Assembly (NCBI RefSeq): GCF_000499205.1
Contig: NZ_AWUK01000004.1
Span: 1 to 64,000 of the forward strand
Direction: 5' to 3'
Source: Paenibacillus sp. MAEPY2
Lineage (GTDB): Bacteria; Bacillota; Bacilli; Paenibacillales; Paenibacillaceae
Length of the DNA: 64,000 nucleotides
Shown here: positions 53,897 through 62,892 of the stretch, piece after piece
How positions within the stretch are numbered: the stretch's first letter is position 1
Layout of the letters: the number at the start of each line of letters is the position of its first letter
Made by a program: the position numbers and the translations under genes
The notes under the pieces: model-generated
What the model was told of the DNA's origin: nothing
The model's database searches: none
The model's input: only the letters and a program-made list of their open reading frames with translations

Positions 53897-55231
53897 CTAT
53901 AACAAATCCGCTGCAAGCTGAGCCAGCTTGGAACGTTCTCCTTTTTCCAACATAATGTGTCCGCTGATCCCCTCTTGCTTGAATCGCTCCACAATATACG
54001 TCAGACCATTACTTGCTGAATCCAGATAAGGGTGGTCAATTTGCTCAGGGTCACCCATCAAAATAATTTTACTGCCTTCGCCCACCCTTGATACAATGGT
54101 CTTCACTTCATGGCGAGACAGATTCTGTGCTTCATCGATGATAATGAACTGTCCTGGTATGGAACGCCCACGAATATAAGTGAGGGCTTCAACCTGAATG
54201 CTGCCAAGACCCATCAAAATTTTATCAATGTCGCCTGCTTTTTTGGTATCAAACAAAAATTCCAAGTTATCATAAATCGGCTGCATCCACGGTCTCAGTT
54301 TTTCTTCTTTTTCTCCGGGTAGATAACCGATATCTTTCCCCATTGGAACAACCGGGCGAGCGATCAATAATTTTTTATACTTATGGTCATCCTCCACTTT
54401 AAGCAATCCCGCAGCAAGCGCCAACAAGGTTTTCCCCGTTCCCGCCTTCCCTGTAATCGTGACAAGTGGAATGTCATCATTCAGAAGCAGTTCCAGAGCC
54501 ATACGCTGTTGCGCGTTACGTGCACTGATGCCCCATACATTATCATTACTCAGGAAAAGTGGCTCCAGCTTCGTTCCCTCTGTATTTACTTTGAGCAAAG
54601 CTGATTTATTGGTTCCCATCTCATCCTTGAGAATTACAAATTCATTCGGGTAAAGCGAATAAGACAACTGTAACGGTTTGATTGGTAGAAAGCGATATGT
54701 GTAAAACTCATCAATGACCGAAGGATGAACCTTCAGTGCAGTATATCCTGGATATAATTCACTGAGACCTGCCGTCCGATCAGATAAGTAATCCTGTGTG
54801 AATAGGCCGAGTACATCCGCTTTGATACGAACAAGCACATCCTTGCTGACCAGAACCACTTGTCGTTCAACAACCTCTTTCTCATTTTCCTCAATCTGAT
54901 AATTCAGGGCGACGGCCAAAATTCGATTATCATTGGACACTTCTCCAAACATTTCCTGTACTTTCACAAAACTGCGGTGATTCAGTTCCACTTTCAGATT
55001 GCCTCCATTAGCCAAAGGCACCCCACTGTGCAAATGTCCCAATTCACGTAATCCATCAAGAAGTCTCGATACATTGCGGGCATTGCGGCCAATCTCATCA
55101 GCATTTCTCTTTTTGGAGTCGATTTCCTCCAGTACAACCGCGGGAATGATTACCTCATGTTCTTCAAAGGCAAATATGGCATTGGGGTCATGCAGAAGCA
55201 CGTTCGTATCCAATACAAAAATCTTTTTCAT
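53897..55231 (-). CDS. PhoH-family protein with PIN domain (YlaK type)
   Basis: This 444-residue protein has an N-terminal PIN ribonuclease-like domain (about residues 1-140, opening with FVLDTNVLLHDP and carrying LEEIDSKKRNADEIGRNAR). The C-terminal PhoH P-loop ATPase domain has Walker A TGKAGTGKTLLAL and Walker B FIIIDEAQNLSRHEVKT. Such PIN-PhoH fusions are thought to act as RNA helicase/nucleases. The position next to the ylaJ- and ylaL-like genes fits YlaK. Confidence 0.9.
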   Translation of the reverse strand: MKKIFVLDTNVLLHDPNAIFAFEEHEVIIPAVVLEEIDSKKRNADEIGRNARNVSRLLDGLRELGHLHSGVPLANGGNLKVELNHRSFVKVQEMFGEVSNDNRILAVALNYQIEENEKEVVERQVVLVSKDVLVRIKADVLGLFTQDYLSDRTAGLSELYPGYTALKVHPSVIDEFYTYRFLPIKPLQLSYSLYPNEFVILKDEMGTNKSALLKVNTEGTKLEPLFLSNDNVWGISARNAQQRMALELLLNDDIPLVTITGKAGTGKTLLALAAGLLKVEDDHKYKKLLIARPVVPMGKDIGYLPGEKEEKLRPWMQPIYDNLEFLFDTKKAGDIDKILMGLGSIQVEALTYIRGRSIPGQFIIIDEAQNLSRHEVKTIVSRVGEGSKIILMGDPEQIDHPYLDSASNGLTYIVERFKQEGISGHIMLEKGERSKLAQLAADLL

Positions 55232-55471
55232 TCAATCCCCTCCAAAGCGGCGTCGTTAAAGGCATGGACTAGAACGTAAACTCGGGAATGCCAGATTAAA
55301 TCATTTTGTTACCATACATGGGCAGTCCTTTTTTCCTTTCCCAAGTTCATCTTTGATCGTGTGATCTTTCAGCAGCGGCATGGACAATCATGCTCCCATA
55401 CATAAATGTATTCGACTAGGACAAAATAATTGTCAACCATTCTGAAAAACTCCAGGAAAGGATGAACATTT

Positions 55472-56167
55472 ATGAAATATTGGGTTTGCACGCTGCTTCT
55501 GATCTTTATACTTACAGGCTGCAACAGTTCTACGCGTAATGCCTCGCAGCAACAAGGTCAGCATGCCAAAGGCTACGGAGGAAATGTTACAACTCAGCAA
55601 GATCAACGTAAAGGATCTCACATGCTCAATACTCAGGAAGATCGGTTGCACCCTTCTGCTGTGGATCATCTGACCGAGAATACAGGTGAGGTTCATGAGA
55701 AAAACGTCAAGAACAACACCACGGCTGATCGGATGCCAAATGAAAAAAGGGTCACCCACCTCAAGACACTTGCCAAGCAAGTGGAAGGTGTTAAAGACGC
55801 CAACTGTGTCATTCTTGGCAATACAGCCGTAGTTGGCATTGATGTTGACGGTGAACTGGAACGAGCACGAGTGGGTACCATTAAGTACTCTGTTGCCGAA
55901 GCCCTCCGCAAAGATCCGGAAGGTGTGGATTCCATTGTTACCGCAGATGCCGATGTTTCTGAACGAATCAAGGAAATTGGTGAGCATATTCGTCAAGGTC
56001 ATCCGATATCCGGTTTTGCCTCAGAACTTGCTGACATGGTTGGCCGAATCATTCCCCAACTGCCCAAAGATGTCAAAGTCCGTCAAAATCCGGATGAACA
56101 TGTAGAGCGTAAACAACAAATGCAGCAGCTGCATTCGTCTGACAAAAGACAACAAAAAGCCCAGTGA
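55472..56167 (+). CDS. ylaJ: YhcN/YlaJ-family sporulation lipoprotein
   Basis: This 231-residue lipoprotein has a short signal peptide with lipobox LTGC (Cys17). A polar Gln/Asn/His-rich linker runs to about residue 90, and the YhcN/YlaJ domain spans about 95-205 (HLKTLAKQVEGVKDANCVILG, split over residues 96-116). A Gln/Lys-rich tail ends the protein. The family is associated with the forespore membrane and germination, with no known activity. It converges on the PNPOx-like gene with a shared terminator. Confidence 0.88.
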   Translation: MKYWVCTLLLIFILTGCNSSTRNASQQQGQHAKGYGGNVTTQQDQRKGSHMLNTQEDRLHPSAVDHLTENTGEVHEKNVKNNTTADRMPNEKRVTHLKTLAKQVEGVKDANCVILGNTAVVGIDVDGELERARVGTIKYSVAEALRKDPEGVDSIVTADADVSERIKEIGEHIRQGHPISGFASELADMVGRIIPQLPKDVKVRQNPDEHVERKQQMQQLHSSDKRQQKAQ

Positions 56168-56186
56168 TCTCTCACTAGGCTTTTTT
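56155..56186 (+). terminator. Terminator of ylaJ overlapping the convergent gene end
   Basis: The stem AAGCCCAGTGA/TCACTAGGCTT (one mismatch) is followed by six T on the plus strand. The stem lies across both stop codons, of ylaJ (56165-56167) and of the minus-strand gene (56175-56177). Confidence 0.85.
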
Positions 56187-56627
56187 CATGGCAGTAAAAA
56201 CCTGCTCATCTAATTTCTCAGCAGCACGCTGATCATATATTTTGACATATTGAGGCACAGAGGACAGTTGGGCTCCATAAAAAAGCGCATTCCTTACCGC
56301 TTCAATGGAGATGTCGAAACAGCACATATTAAACGGAACATCCAGTAACGGATTTTGTCGTACGGAAGCACGTCCGTTTACCGCATACACCATCTCTTCT
56401 CCAAAAATGGTGACGGTAATAGCCGGATTTTCGATCATATTGTTCACGAGACGTGAACGATGGTCAATCGCCACACGCAGGGTAGAAGCATTCTCCGCAT
56501 AAACCCAGGAGATTGCTGTTGAGGTTGGACCTCCAGTTTCAACGTCCACGGTGCTCAAGAGCACAAATGTTTCGTTCTTGAATTGCTGTAAAAGAGATTC
56601 AGTCAATTGTGTGACGGCTTCGGACAT
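56175..56627 (-). CDS. Pyridoxamine 5-phosphate oxidase-like split-barrel protein (YlaL type)
   Basis: This 150-residue flavin-fold protein has the beta-barrel order TFVLLSTVDVETGGPTSTAISWV (split over residues 20-42), LRVAIDHRSRLVNNMIENP and VYAVNGRASV. It probably binds FMN or a related cofactor; the substrate is unknown. Its last residues, AMKKA, are encoded by the T tract of the convergent terminator. It matches ylaL by position. Confidence 0.82.
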   Translation of the reverse strand: MSEAVTQLTESLLQQFKNETFVLLSTVDVETGGPTSTAISWVYAENASTLRVAIDHRSRLVNNMIENPAITVTIFGEEMVYAVNGRASVRQNPLLDVPFNMCCFDISIEAVRNALFYGAQLSSVPQYVKIYDQRAAEKLDEQVFTAMKKA

Positions 56628-56726
56628 CCAACCAGCCCCCTAATCTTCTTTATGCAATTCTTGATTCATTGTTGATGTTATTATAGCATACCACCAAAGC
56701 TGCTTCCAATCCTAAAAGAATGCATG

Positions 56727-57788
56727 TTACTCGGCTGATGGAGAAGCTGTTACTTTACCTGAGAGTGTATCCTGCAACGCCTGTTTGGCATTTGCCAATT
56801 CGGTTTCGTTGATATACACATAGGGACTTCTCCATTCTCCGGTTACAGGTGTGTAGTGCACATCCGATTTGGAAATATTCCAATAGGTCGAAATGAAGTT
56901 CTTCATTTGTTCTGATTCCACGTCTGTTGTCATGTTCTCATCAACGGCACCGATCACTTTACCAATTTTCGTTACACCGCCCAATGATTTCAACTGATCC
57001 AACATGGAATTCAGCACTTGATTCTGACGTTTATTTCGGTCAAAATCGTTGGATTCATCTGTTTTTGGTTTACAGTTCGACTTACGATAACGAACAAAAT
57101 CAAGTGCTTCTTTGCCATCCAAATGCTGTGCGCCAGCCACCAGATTAATATCTGTGCCATCGGCCGTATCTTTGTAACACATGTTTTTATCCACCGTTAC
57201 ATCCACGCCACCTACAGCATTGACCGCATCACGGAACGCTTGAAAATTCAGGACTGTAGTATAATTAATATCCACATCCAGATATTTGCCCATCATTTCT
57301 TTCATCTGATCCTCTGCATTTTTGCCAGAGGTTTTTTCTTGTGCTTTGAATTTGGGATAGTAGGAGTTCAACTTGTTTGCTTTGTAGCCATCCAACTGAA
57401 TACGCGTATCCCGAGGTAAAGACACAATAGTTGCCGTCTTGGTCTCCGGATTTAGAGAAGCTACCATAACCACATCTGAAAGGTACGTACCTGTCTCAGG
57501 ACGGTTATCTGTTCCTAATAACAACATCGTAATCGGTTTGGTCTTGGCTGACATCCCTGGAGGTACTGGCTTGTCAATGCCCGTATCCGCTACCTGGTTG
57601 TATACCCAATACGCATATCCGCCGCCTACCACTATTGCAATAACCAATAAACTTAAAATTAGTCTGCCAAAGGTACGCATCCGTCTCTTCTTCTTTGGTT
57701 GCTTGCCTTTACCGTTCTTCGATCCAGAAGCGCCGGATTGAGTGGGTGCCTGTCTCCGTGGAGGCAGTCCGTTCGAATTCGAGTTCAT
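56727..57788 (-). CDS. LytR-CpsA-Psr family wall-polymer ligase
   Basis: This 353-residue protein has a Gly/Ser/Lys-rich cytoplasmic N-terminus and one transmembrane helix (about residues 42-62). The extracellular LCP domain includes TMLLLGTDNRPETGTYLSDVVMV (split over residues 88-110), SLPRDTRIQLDGY and the C-terminal LDFVRYRKS arginine block. These residues bind the lipid pyrophosphate and attach anionic or other polymers to peptidoglycan. The ATG at 57788 follows AAGGTG; a longer frame would run into the next gene. The acceptor polymer is unknown. Confidence 0.92.
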   Translation of the reverse strand: MNSNSNGLPPRRQAPTQSGASGSKNGKGKQPKKKRRMRTFGRLILSLLVIAIVVGGGYAYWVYNQVADTGIDKPVPPGMSAKTKPITMLLLGTDNRPETGTYLSDVVMVASLNPETKTATIVSLPRDTRIQLDGYKANKLNSYYPKFKAQEKTSGKNAEDQMKEMMGKYLDVDINYTTVLNFQAFRDAVNAVGGVDVTVDKNMCYKDTADGTDINLVAGAQHLDGKEALDFVRYRKSNCKPKTDESNDFDRNKRQNQVLNSMLDQLKSLGGVTKIGKVIGAVDENMTTDVESEQMKNFISTYWNISKSDVHYTPVTGEWRSPYVYINETELANAKQALQDTLSGKVTASPSAE

Positions 57789-57876
57789 ATCTTCAACACC
57801 TTTATCACATCTGTTTTGGCCTATATATAAGACAACCGCTTTCCCTAGGGAAAACGGATGGTCTATACTATAGAAT

Positions 57877-58173
57877 TTATGAGTTTCGAGCGGCAGCTTC
57901 CGCTTTTTTCTTTTGACGACCTTCAATGAAATAGCGCACTCGCACTAACAGCATCAAACCAACGGCTACCAACAAACATTGAATGATCGGCAGCTTGTCG
58001 ATTTGAAAAACAAGAAGCATGAATGTGCCCATCGCCATCAATACATAGAGAACGATTTCCTTACCAAGTGGCAATTTCTGACGTACCCGAAACACCTTGT
58101 TATATACGTAAGTAATCAATACAAAGATGACGATGTAGGCTACGATCGGGTTTGATGCAAACCATGCTTGCAT
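57877..58173 (-). CDS. YlaH-like membrane protein
   Basis: This 98-residue protein has three hydrophobic helices and a basic C-terminus, matching the YlaH family of Bacillales with no established role. The ATG at 58173 follows AAAGGAG. It lies between typA and the LCP gene, as ylaH lies next to typA (ylaG) in B. subtilis. Confidence 0.8.
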   Translation of the reverse strand: MQAWFASNPIVAYIVIFVLITYVYNKVFRVRQKLPLGKEIVLYVLMAMGTFMLLVFQIDKLPIIQCLLVAVGLMLLVRVRYFIEGRQKKKAEAAARNS

Positions 58174-58478
58174 GCACAGCCAGCTCCTTTCGTGTTCATG
58201 CTAGATATAAGTTAATTGTTGATTATACCCTTTCGATAACTCAAGGGAAGTACATGCGTGGTGACCGTTTCGGTTTCGGATCGTTCTTTCGATCGCTGTT
58301 GTCTCCAAATTTTCTTGAACGAATCTTCAAAGGTTAAAATTTGGAGACAAAGGCGAGCGCTTCGCTTCTTCAGAATCGATTCCGATCCCTTCACTACTTT
58401 TGCTGTACAAACCTTTCGTTACTTTCCGTGTATCCTCAAACATTAACCTTTATCTTCTAGTTTAGTTGTCGTTAGGCG
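58174..58478. other. Intergenic region between typA and ylaH
   Basis: These 305 bases have no supported gene. They contain a 52-base inverted-repeat structure flanked by further imperfectly mirrored sequence (a GGATCG/CGATCC-rich flank on each side), so the region may be a repeat element. Confidence 0.6.
58299..58350. repeat. Perfect 15-base inverted repeat, candidate interspersed element
   Basis: Arms TTGTCTCCAAATTTT (58299-58313) and AAAATTTGGAGACAA (58336-58350) enclose 22 bases. There is no T tract on either side, so it is not a normal terminator for typA. Confidence 0.75.
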
Positions 58479-60320
58479 TTATTTTGTAGCCATTTTACGT
58501 TGTTTCTCTGCACGCTCACGCTCGGATTTGTTCAGGATCTTCTTACGAAGACGAATAGATTTCGGTGTAATTTCACAATATTCATCTTCATTCAGATATT
58601 CAAGTGCCTGCTCCAGAGAAAAGATAATCGGAGTTTTAATTTTAACCGTATCATCTTTACCTGAAGAACGAACGTTAGTCAGTTGTTTTTCTTTGCAGAT
58701 GTTAACAACGATATCATTGTCACGTGTATGTTCACCAACAATCATACCTTCGTAGATTTCAGTACCTGGCTCCAAGAAGAGAGTACCGCGATCCTCAACG
58801 CCCATCATGCCATAGAACGTAGATGTACCAGTTTCAGTTGAGATCAGTACACCTTGGTGACGTCCACCCACTTGACCGGATACTACTGGAGCGTAGCTGT
58901 CAAATGCATGGTTCATAACACCGTAACCACGAGTCAATGTCAGGAAGTTTGTGCTATATCCGATCAAACCACGTGCTGGAATCAGGAACTCCAGACGAAC
59001 TTGTCCACTACCTGTGTTGACCATGTTAACCATCTCTGCTTTACGTGCGCCCAGGCTCTCCATTACGGAACCCATGCTTTCTTCAGGGATATCAATCAAC
59101 AAGCGCTCAACCGGTTCCATTTTCTTACCGTCAACTTCTTTAATGATAACTTCCGGTTTCGATACTTGCAATTCATATCCTTCACGACGCATATTCTCAA
59201 TCAGGATACCCAAGTGAAGCTCACCACGTCCGGAAACGACAAATGCATCCGGGCTTTCCGTTTCGTCAACACGAAGGGAAACGTCTGTTTCCAATTCTTT
59301 GAACAAACGCTCACGAAGTTTACGGGAAGTTACCCATTTACCTTCACGACCTGCGAATGGACTGTTGTTCACGAGGAACGTCATTTGTAGGGTAGGCTCA
59401 TCGATTTTCAAAACAGGAAGTGCTTCTGGATTGTTCGGATCAGCGATGGTTTCACCAATGTTGATGTCCTTGATCCCTGCAATGGCAACGATGTCGCCTG
59501 CTCCTGCTTCTTCCGTCTCAATACGTTTGAGACCCTGGAAACCGAACAGTTTCTCGATACGTGCAGTTTTGCTCTTACCATCACGCATAATAACCGTTAC
59601 CGATTGTCCTTGACGGATCACACCGCGGTTAACACGACCAATGGCAATACGGCCAAGGTATTCATTGTAGTCCATCAAAGTAACGAGGAATTGAAGTGGT
59701 TCTTCAACATTTTCGGTAGGGTGTGGGATATGACTAACGATGGTATTGTAGATCGCCATCATGTTGTCATCCTGTTTCGCAGGATCATTATCCATGCTGG
59801 ATGTTCCGTTCAATGCGGAAGCATATACAACAGGGAATTCAAGTTGTTGATCGTTGGCACCCAGTTCAATGAACAGGTCCAGTACTTCATCAATAACCTC
59901 AGTCGGACGAGCCGCTGGACGGTCAATTTTGTTTACAACAACGATTGGTGTCAGGTTGTGCTCCAGTGCTTTACGAAGTACGAACTTCGTTTGTGGCATA
60001 CAGCCCTCGTAAGCATCAACAACGAGTAATACGCCGTCAACCATTTTCATGATACGCTCCACTTCACCACCAAAGTCGGCGTGTCCTGGTGTATCCACAA
60101 TGTTGATCAGGTAATCTTTATAGGTAATAGCTGTGTTTTTGGCCAGAATCGTAATACCGCGTTCACGCTCCAAATCGTTGGAGTCCATTGCGCGCTCCTG
60201 TACCGTTTCGTGATCACGGAAAGTACCGGATTGCTGGAGCAACTTGTCGACGAGCGTTGTTTTCCCGTGATCGACGTGGGCAATAATCGCAATATTGCGA
60301 ATGTGTTCTCTTGAATGCAT
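58479..60320 (-). CDS. typA: Ribosome-associated GTPase TypA/BipA
   Basis: This 613-residue translational GTPase helps 50S assembly and growth under stress. The G motifs [19 protein letters not shown] and NKID lie in the first about 140 residues. The EF-Tu-like domain II, EF-G-like domains III and V, and the BipA-specific C-terminal domain follow. The ATG at 60320 gives [17 protein letters not shown]; an upstream TTG lacks a ribosome site. A GGAAAGGA site lies about 12-15 bases upstream. The leader holds a small hairpin. Confidence 0.97.
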   Translation of the reverse strand: MHSREHIRNIAIIAHVDHGKTTLVDKLLQQSGTFRDHETVQERAMDSNDLERERGITILAKNTAITYKDYLINIVDTPGHADFGGEVERIMKMVDGVLLVVDAYEGCMPQTKFVLRKALEHNLTPIVVVNKIDRPAARPTEVIDEVLDLFIELGANDQQLEFPVVYASALNGTSSMDNDPAKQDDNMMAIYNTIVSHIPHPTENVEEPLQFLVTLMDYNEYLGRIAIGRVNRGVIRQGQSVTVIMRDGKSKTARIEKLFGFQGLKRIETEEAGAGDIVAIAGIKDINIGETIADPNNPEALPVLKIDEPTLQMTFLVNNSPFAGREGKWVTSRKLRERLFKELETDVSLRVDETESPDAFVVSGRGELHLGILIENMRREGYELQVSKPEVIIKEVDGKKMEPVERLLIDIPEESMGSVMESLGARKAEMVNMVNTGSGQVRLEFLIPARGLIGYSTNFLTLTRGYGVMNHAFDSYAPVVSGQVGGRHQGVLISTETGTSTFYGMMGVEDRGTLFLEPGTEIYEGMIVGEHTRDNDIVVNICKEKQLTNVRSSGKDDTVKIKTPIIFSLEQALEYLNEDEYCEITPKSIRLRKKILNKSERERAEKQRKMATK

Positions 60321-60401
60321 GGTTTGTATCCATATCCTTTCCAATTTCAATTCTTATCTACTAAACTTCCCGCAAATTCGCAGGTTACTCACCCAAAATA
60401 A

Positions 60402-60422
60402 GCGTCGGTGATATCCCGACGC
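60402..60422 (-). other. Hairpin in the typA leader
   Basis: GCGTCGG and CCGACGC flank seven bases in the predicted 5-prime leader of typA, about 80 bases before the start codon. It is not followed by a T run. Confidence 0.5.
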
Positions 60423-60439
60423 ATGTCTATATCCCTTAT

Positions 60440-60467
60440 ATTATAGTTGATCATAGGTAAAAATCAA
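60440..60467 (-). promoter_or_regulatory. SigA promoter of typA
   Basis: TTGATT (60462-60467) and a perfect TATAAT (60440-60445) on the minus strand have a 16-base spacer, implying a leader of about 115 bases. Confidence 0.7.
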
Positions 60468-60497
60468 GATATTTCGCTTGAAAGACCACTGGGAATG

Positions 60498-60986
60498 TTA
60501 CCATCCTCTCCCTTGGCGTCTACGACCAAACAGCAACCATACCCCGCCTACAATCAAAAGTACTGCTAGCACGTAGATAATACCGGTGTGAAGCAATGTA
60601 AATCCGAATAAAATAATTGAAAGGCTACCCATACCCAGTGCAACCGGAAGCACCAGTGCAGGTCTTCGTTGATCGGCCAGTGCATATTCCAGCAAACCAA
60701 TGGCAATCCCAAGCAAAAACGTTGGCCAAAGGCTGCTCATCAAACCGCCGCCCCATGTATTCGTAATCCCGAACAATAGACCATAGATGGTTAACGTGCC
60801 TGCTGGAACGAGTGACCAGGATGGTGTAAGCCTTGCATAATAACATGCATGAAGAGCAATACCTGGCAACAAAATAAGCAAAGGCCAGAAGTGCCGTCCC
60901 ATGAAGCCAAACACACCAAATTTACCTAGTAAAATGATAATACCTGCAACTAAAATAAATATCCCAATTGCTTTTTCATTTTTCAT
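60498..60986 (-). CDS. LiaF-like/DUF5668 membrane protein
   Basis: This 162-residue protein has about six hydrophobic segments. The N-terminal part, GIFILVAGIIILLGKFGVFGF with the following HFWPLLILLPGI, resembles the transmembrane domain seen in LiaF and DUF5668 proteins. No extracytoplasmic domain follows. The C-terminus is basic (FGRRRQGRGW). The function is unknown. It lies upstream of typA in the direction of transcription. Confidence 0.7.
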   Translation of the reverse strand: MKNEKAIGIFILVAGIIILLGKFGVFGFMGRHFWPLLILLPGIALHACYYARLTPSWSLVPAGTLTIYGLLFGITNTWGGGLMSSLWPTFLLGIAIGLLEYALADQRRPALVLPVALGMGSLSIILFGFTLLHTGIIYVLAVLLIVGGVWLLFGRRRQGRGW

Positions 60987-61220
60987 CTACAATCACCTCT
61001 TATAACATTTGGCTATGTATCCCGTAAGCTGAACGAAAAGCATTCCCAGCATTCCATGATGACTGACTGCTTCCAGCCTGCTTCTAGTTTAGCCGATGTG
61101 TATGCAAAAAACTACACTTTATGTCGTACTTCGCCTCTCCATTATCCTGTATTACCCTAAAATGGCCGGACTATGACTTAATTGAGTCAGCCCTCTCCTG
61201 CAGAGCACATCATATACGAC
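60987..61220. other. Intergenic region without recognisable gene
   Basis: This stretch lies between the LiaF-like gene and the terC terminator. I see no RNA gene, repeat or convincing promoter, although the promoter of the LiaF-like gene must be here. Confidence 0.5.
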
Positions 61221-61244
61221 AAAAAACTGCCCTTAAAGGGCAGT
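61221..61244 (-). terminator. Terminator of the left terC gene
   Basis: The stem ACTGCCCTT/AAGGGCAGT with essentially no loop beyond a few paired bases is followed by a T run on the minus strand, about 50 bases after the stop. Confidence 0.85.
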
Positions 61245-61292
61245 CTACAGCTATATTTATCATTCATCTATCATTCATTTATCAAAATCAAT

Positions 61293-61952
61293 TTACACGT
61301 TTCGACGAACAAATTTATGGGCTCCGCCAACCGCGACTACAAGACAAGCCATAGCTACAGGCAGGAATGTATGTGCCTCAGCTGCCATGCCGCCAAGCCA
61401 CTGGCCCAGCTTTGGATCATTCATCACCATTTCACCCGCTGTGAAGGCCAGAATACCTGAACCGGCAAACACCAGAATCGGAAATCGCTTCAACAAACCG
61501 ACAATTAATCCGCTGCCCCACACCACAATCGGAATACTTATGGCAATTCCGATGACTGTGAGCGCCAGGTCCCCATCCGCCAGAGCTGCAATTGCGAGAA
61601 CGTTGTCCAGACTCATAACAAAGTCAGCAACCAAAATCGTTTGGATGGCTTTCCAGGTGGTGGACGCCTTACGAATATGTACTTCATCTTCATTCTGAAG
61701 CAGCAGCTTGACGGCAATCCAGAGCAACAGCAGACCACCTGCCGCCTGAATAAAAGGAATGCCCAGGAGCAGCACGGCTGCAAAGGTTAACACACAACGT
61801 AAAACAACCGCGCCGAAAGCTCCCCACCACACCGCCTGCTTGCGCTGTGTTGCTGGCAAATCCTTGCTTGCAAGTGCAATAACAACCGCATTATCTCCAC
61901 TCAGAACCAGATTGATCATTAATATTTCGGTCAATAGCCATAACGTATCCAT
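61293..61952 (-). CDS. TerC-family membrane protein (left paralogue)
   Basis: This protein of about 219 residues has seven helices and the TerC signatures LSGDNAVVIALA near residue 18 and SLDNVLAIAALADGD near residue 112. Their aspartates are thought to bind metal. Firmicute TerC proteins export manganese and help load secreted enzymes. I prefer the ATG at 61952 because the GG-rich site lies about nine bases upstream; the ATG at 61961 abuts it. It is divergent from a paralogue 105 bases away. Confidence 0.88.
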   Translation of the reverse strand: MDTLWLLTEILMINLVLSGDNAVVIALASKDLPATQRKQAVWWGAFGAVVLRCVLTFAAVLLLGIPFIQAAGGLLLLWIAVKLLLQNEDEVHIRKASTTWKAIQTILVADFVMSLDNVLAIAALADGDLALTVIGIAISIPIVVWGSGLIVGLLKRFPILVFAGSGILAFTAGEMVMNDPKLGQWLGGMAAEAHTFLPVAMACLVVAVGGAHKFVRRNV

Positions 61953-62057
61953 GCTTCTCATCCCCCCACTCTAACTTGTATGTCAAAGTTGTCCATGCTA
62001 TTCTTAAACGTTGAACAAGCTTTCTTAGGGTTGGAAATATAGAAGGAGTGACATCGT

Positions 62058-62759
62058 ATGGAGCTGTTTAGCCCCGCTTTTTGGCTAGCGTTGTTGAACG
62101 TTGTATTTATTGATCTAATTCTGGCTGGCGATAATGCCATCGTAATTGGTCTCGCAGCTCGAAATTTGCACCCCTCTGTGCAAAAAAGGGCGATTCTTTA
62201 TGGAACAGGCGGCGCACTGTTGATTCGCATTGTGGCCACTGTGATTGTGCTCTGGCTGCTCAAAGTGCCTTGGCTACTTCTTGTTGGGGGATTACTGCTA
62301 ATCTGGATTGCGTACAAGCTATTGGCAGATCAAGGGGAAGAGCATTCGGATATTAAGGCCGGCAGTTCTCTCTGGGTAGCTGTGCGAACGATTGTGATCG
62401 CAGACGCTGCCATGGGACTGGATAACGTCATCGCTGTTGCTGGTGCAGCTCAGCAGCATCTGGTACTTGTTATACTCGGACTGCTGATCAGTGTGCCTAT
62501 TATCGTTTGGGGCAGTACGCTGTTCATCAAATTAATTAACCGTTTCCCTTGGATCATTTATCTTGGAGCCATCGTGCTGGGATATACGGCTTCTAACATG
62601 ATTACAGAGGAGCATCGTCTTGTGCCTTTCTTCACTGAGCATCCTGCACTGAGAATCTTATTTATCGTTCTCGTCACTGCGGGTGTTGTGTTCGCCGGAT
62701 ATCGCAAACGTGCAAGCAGCAAAAAACCAGGTGGAGAGCGACAGCACTCCTATTCCTAA
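62058..62759 (+). CDS. TerC-family membrane protein (right paralogue)
   Basis: This 233-residue protein has seven helices, with LAGDNAIVIGLA near residue 24 and MGLDNVIAVAGAA near residue 118, matching TerC/YjbE. The C-terminal tail is short and basic. It has the same family and layout as the divergent gene to its left but is clearly different in sequence, so this is an old duplication. The start is ATG after GAAGGAG. No yybP-ykoY leader fits in the short intergenic region. Confidence 0.88.
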   Translation: MELFSPAFWLALLNVVFIDLILAGDNAIVIGLAARNLHPSVQKRAILYGTGGALLIRIVATVIVLWLLKVPWLLLVGGLLLIWIAYKLLADQGEEHSDIKAGSSLWVAVRTIVIADAAMGLDNVIAVAGAAQQHLVLVILGLLISVPIIVWGSTLFIKLINRFPWIIYLGAIVLGYTASNMITEEHRLVPFFTEHPALRILFIVLVTAGVVFAGYRKRASSKKPGGERQHSYS

Positions 62760-62800
62760 GCTTTTAATAAAATGTTGCTCCCAATTCCCACAGGTAGCAT

Positions 62801-62845
62801 AAAAAGGACTGACCGATAATACATTGGCCAGTCCTTTTTCTTTTT
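62801..62845. terminator. Bidirectional terminator between terC and thiI
   Basis: The stem AAAAAGGACTG/CAGTCCTTTTT, with a second inner pairing, has T runs on both strands. It lies about 40 bases from each convergent stop. Confidence 0.85.
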
Positions 62846-62892
62846 GAAGATAACATAGTCCTTATTATGTCATTCAAACAAAACACGGGTCC

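Noticed and set aside
61962..62057. Possible yybP-ykoY manganese riboswitch before terC
   Set aside because: The gap is under 100 bases and lacks the conserved loops; nothing fits on either strand.
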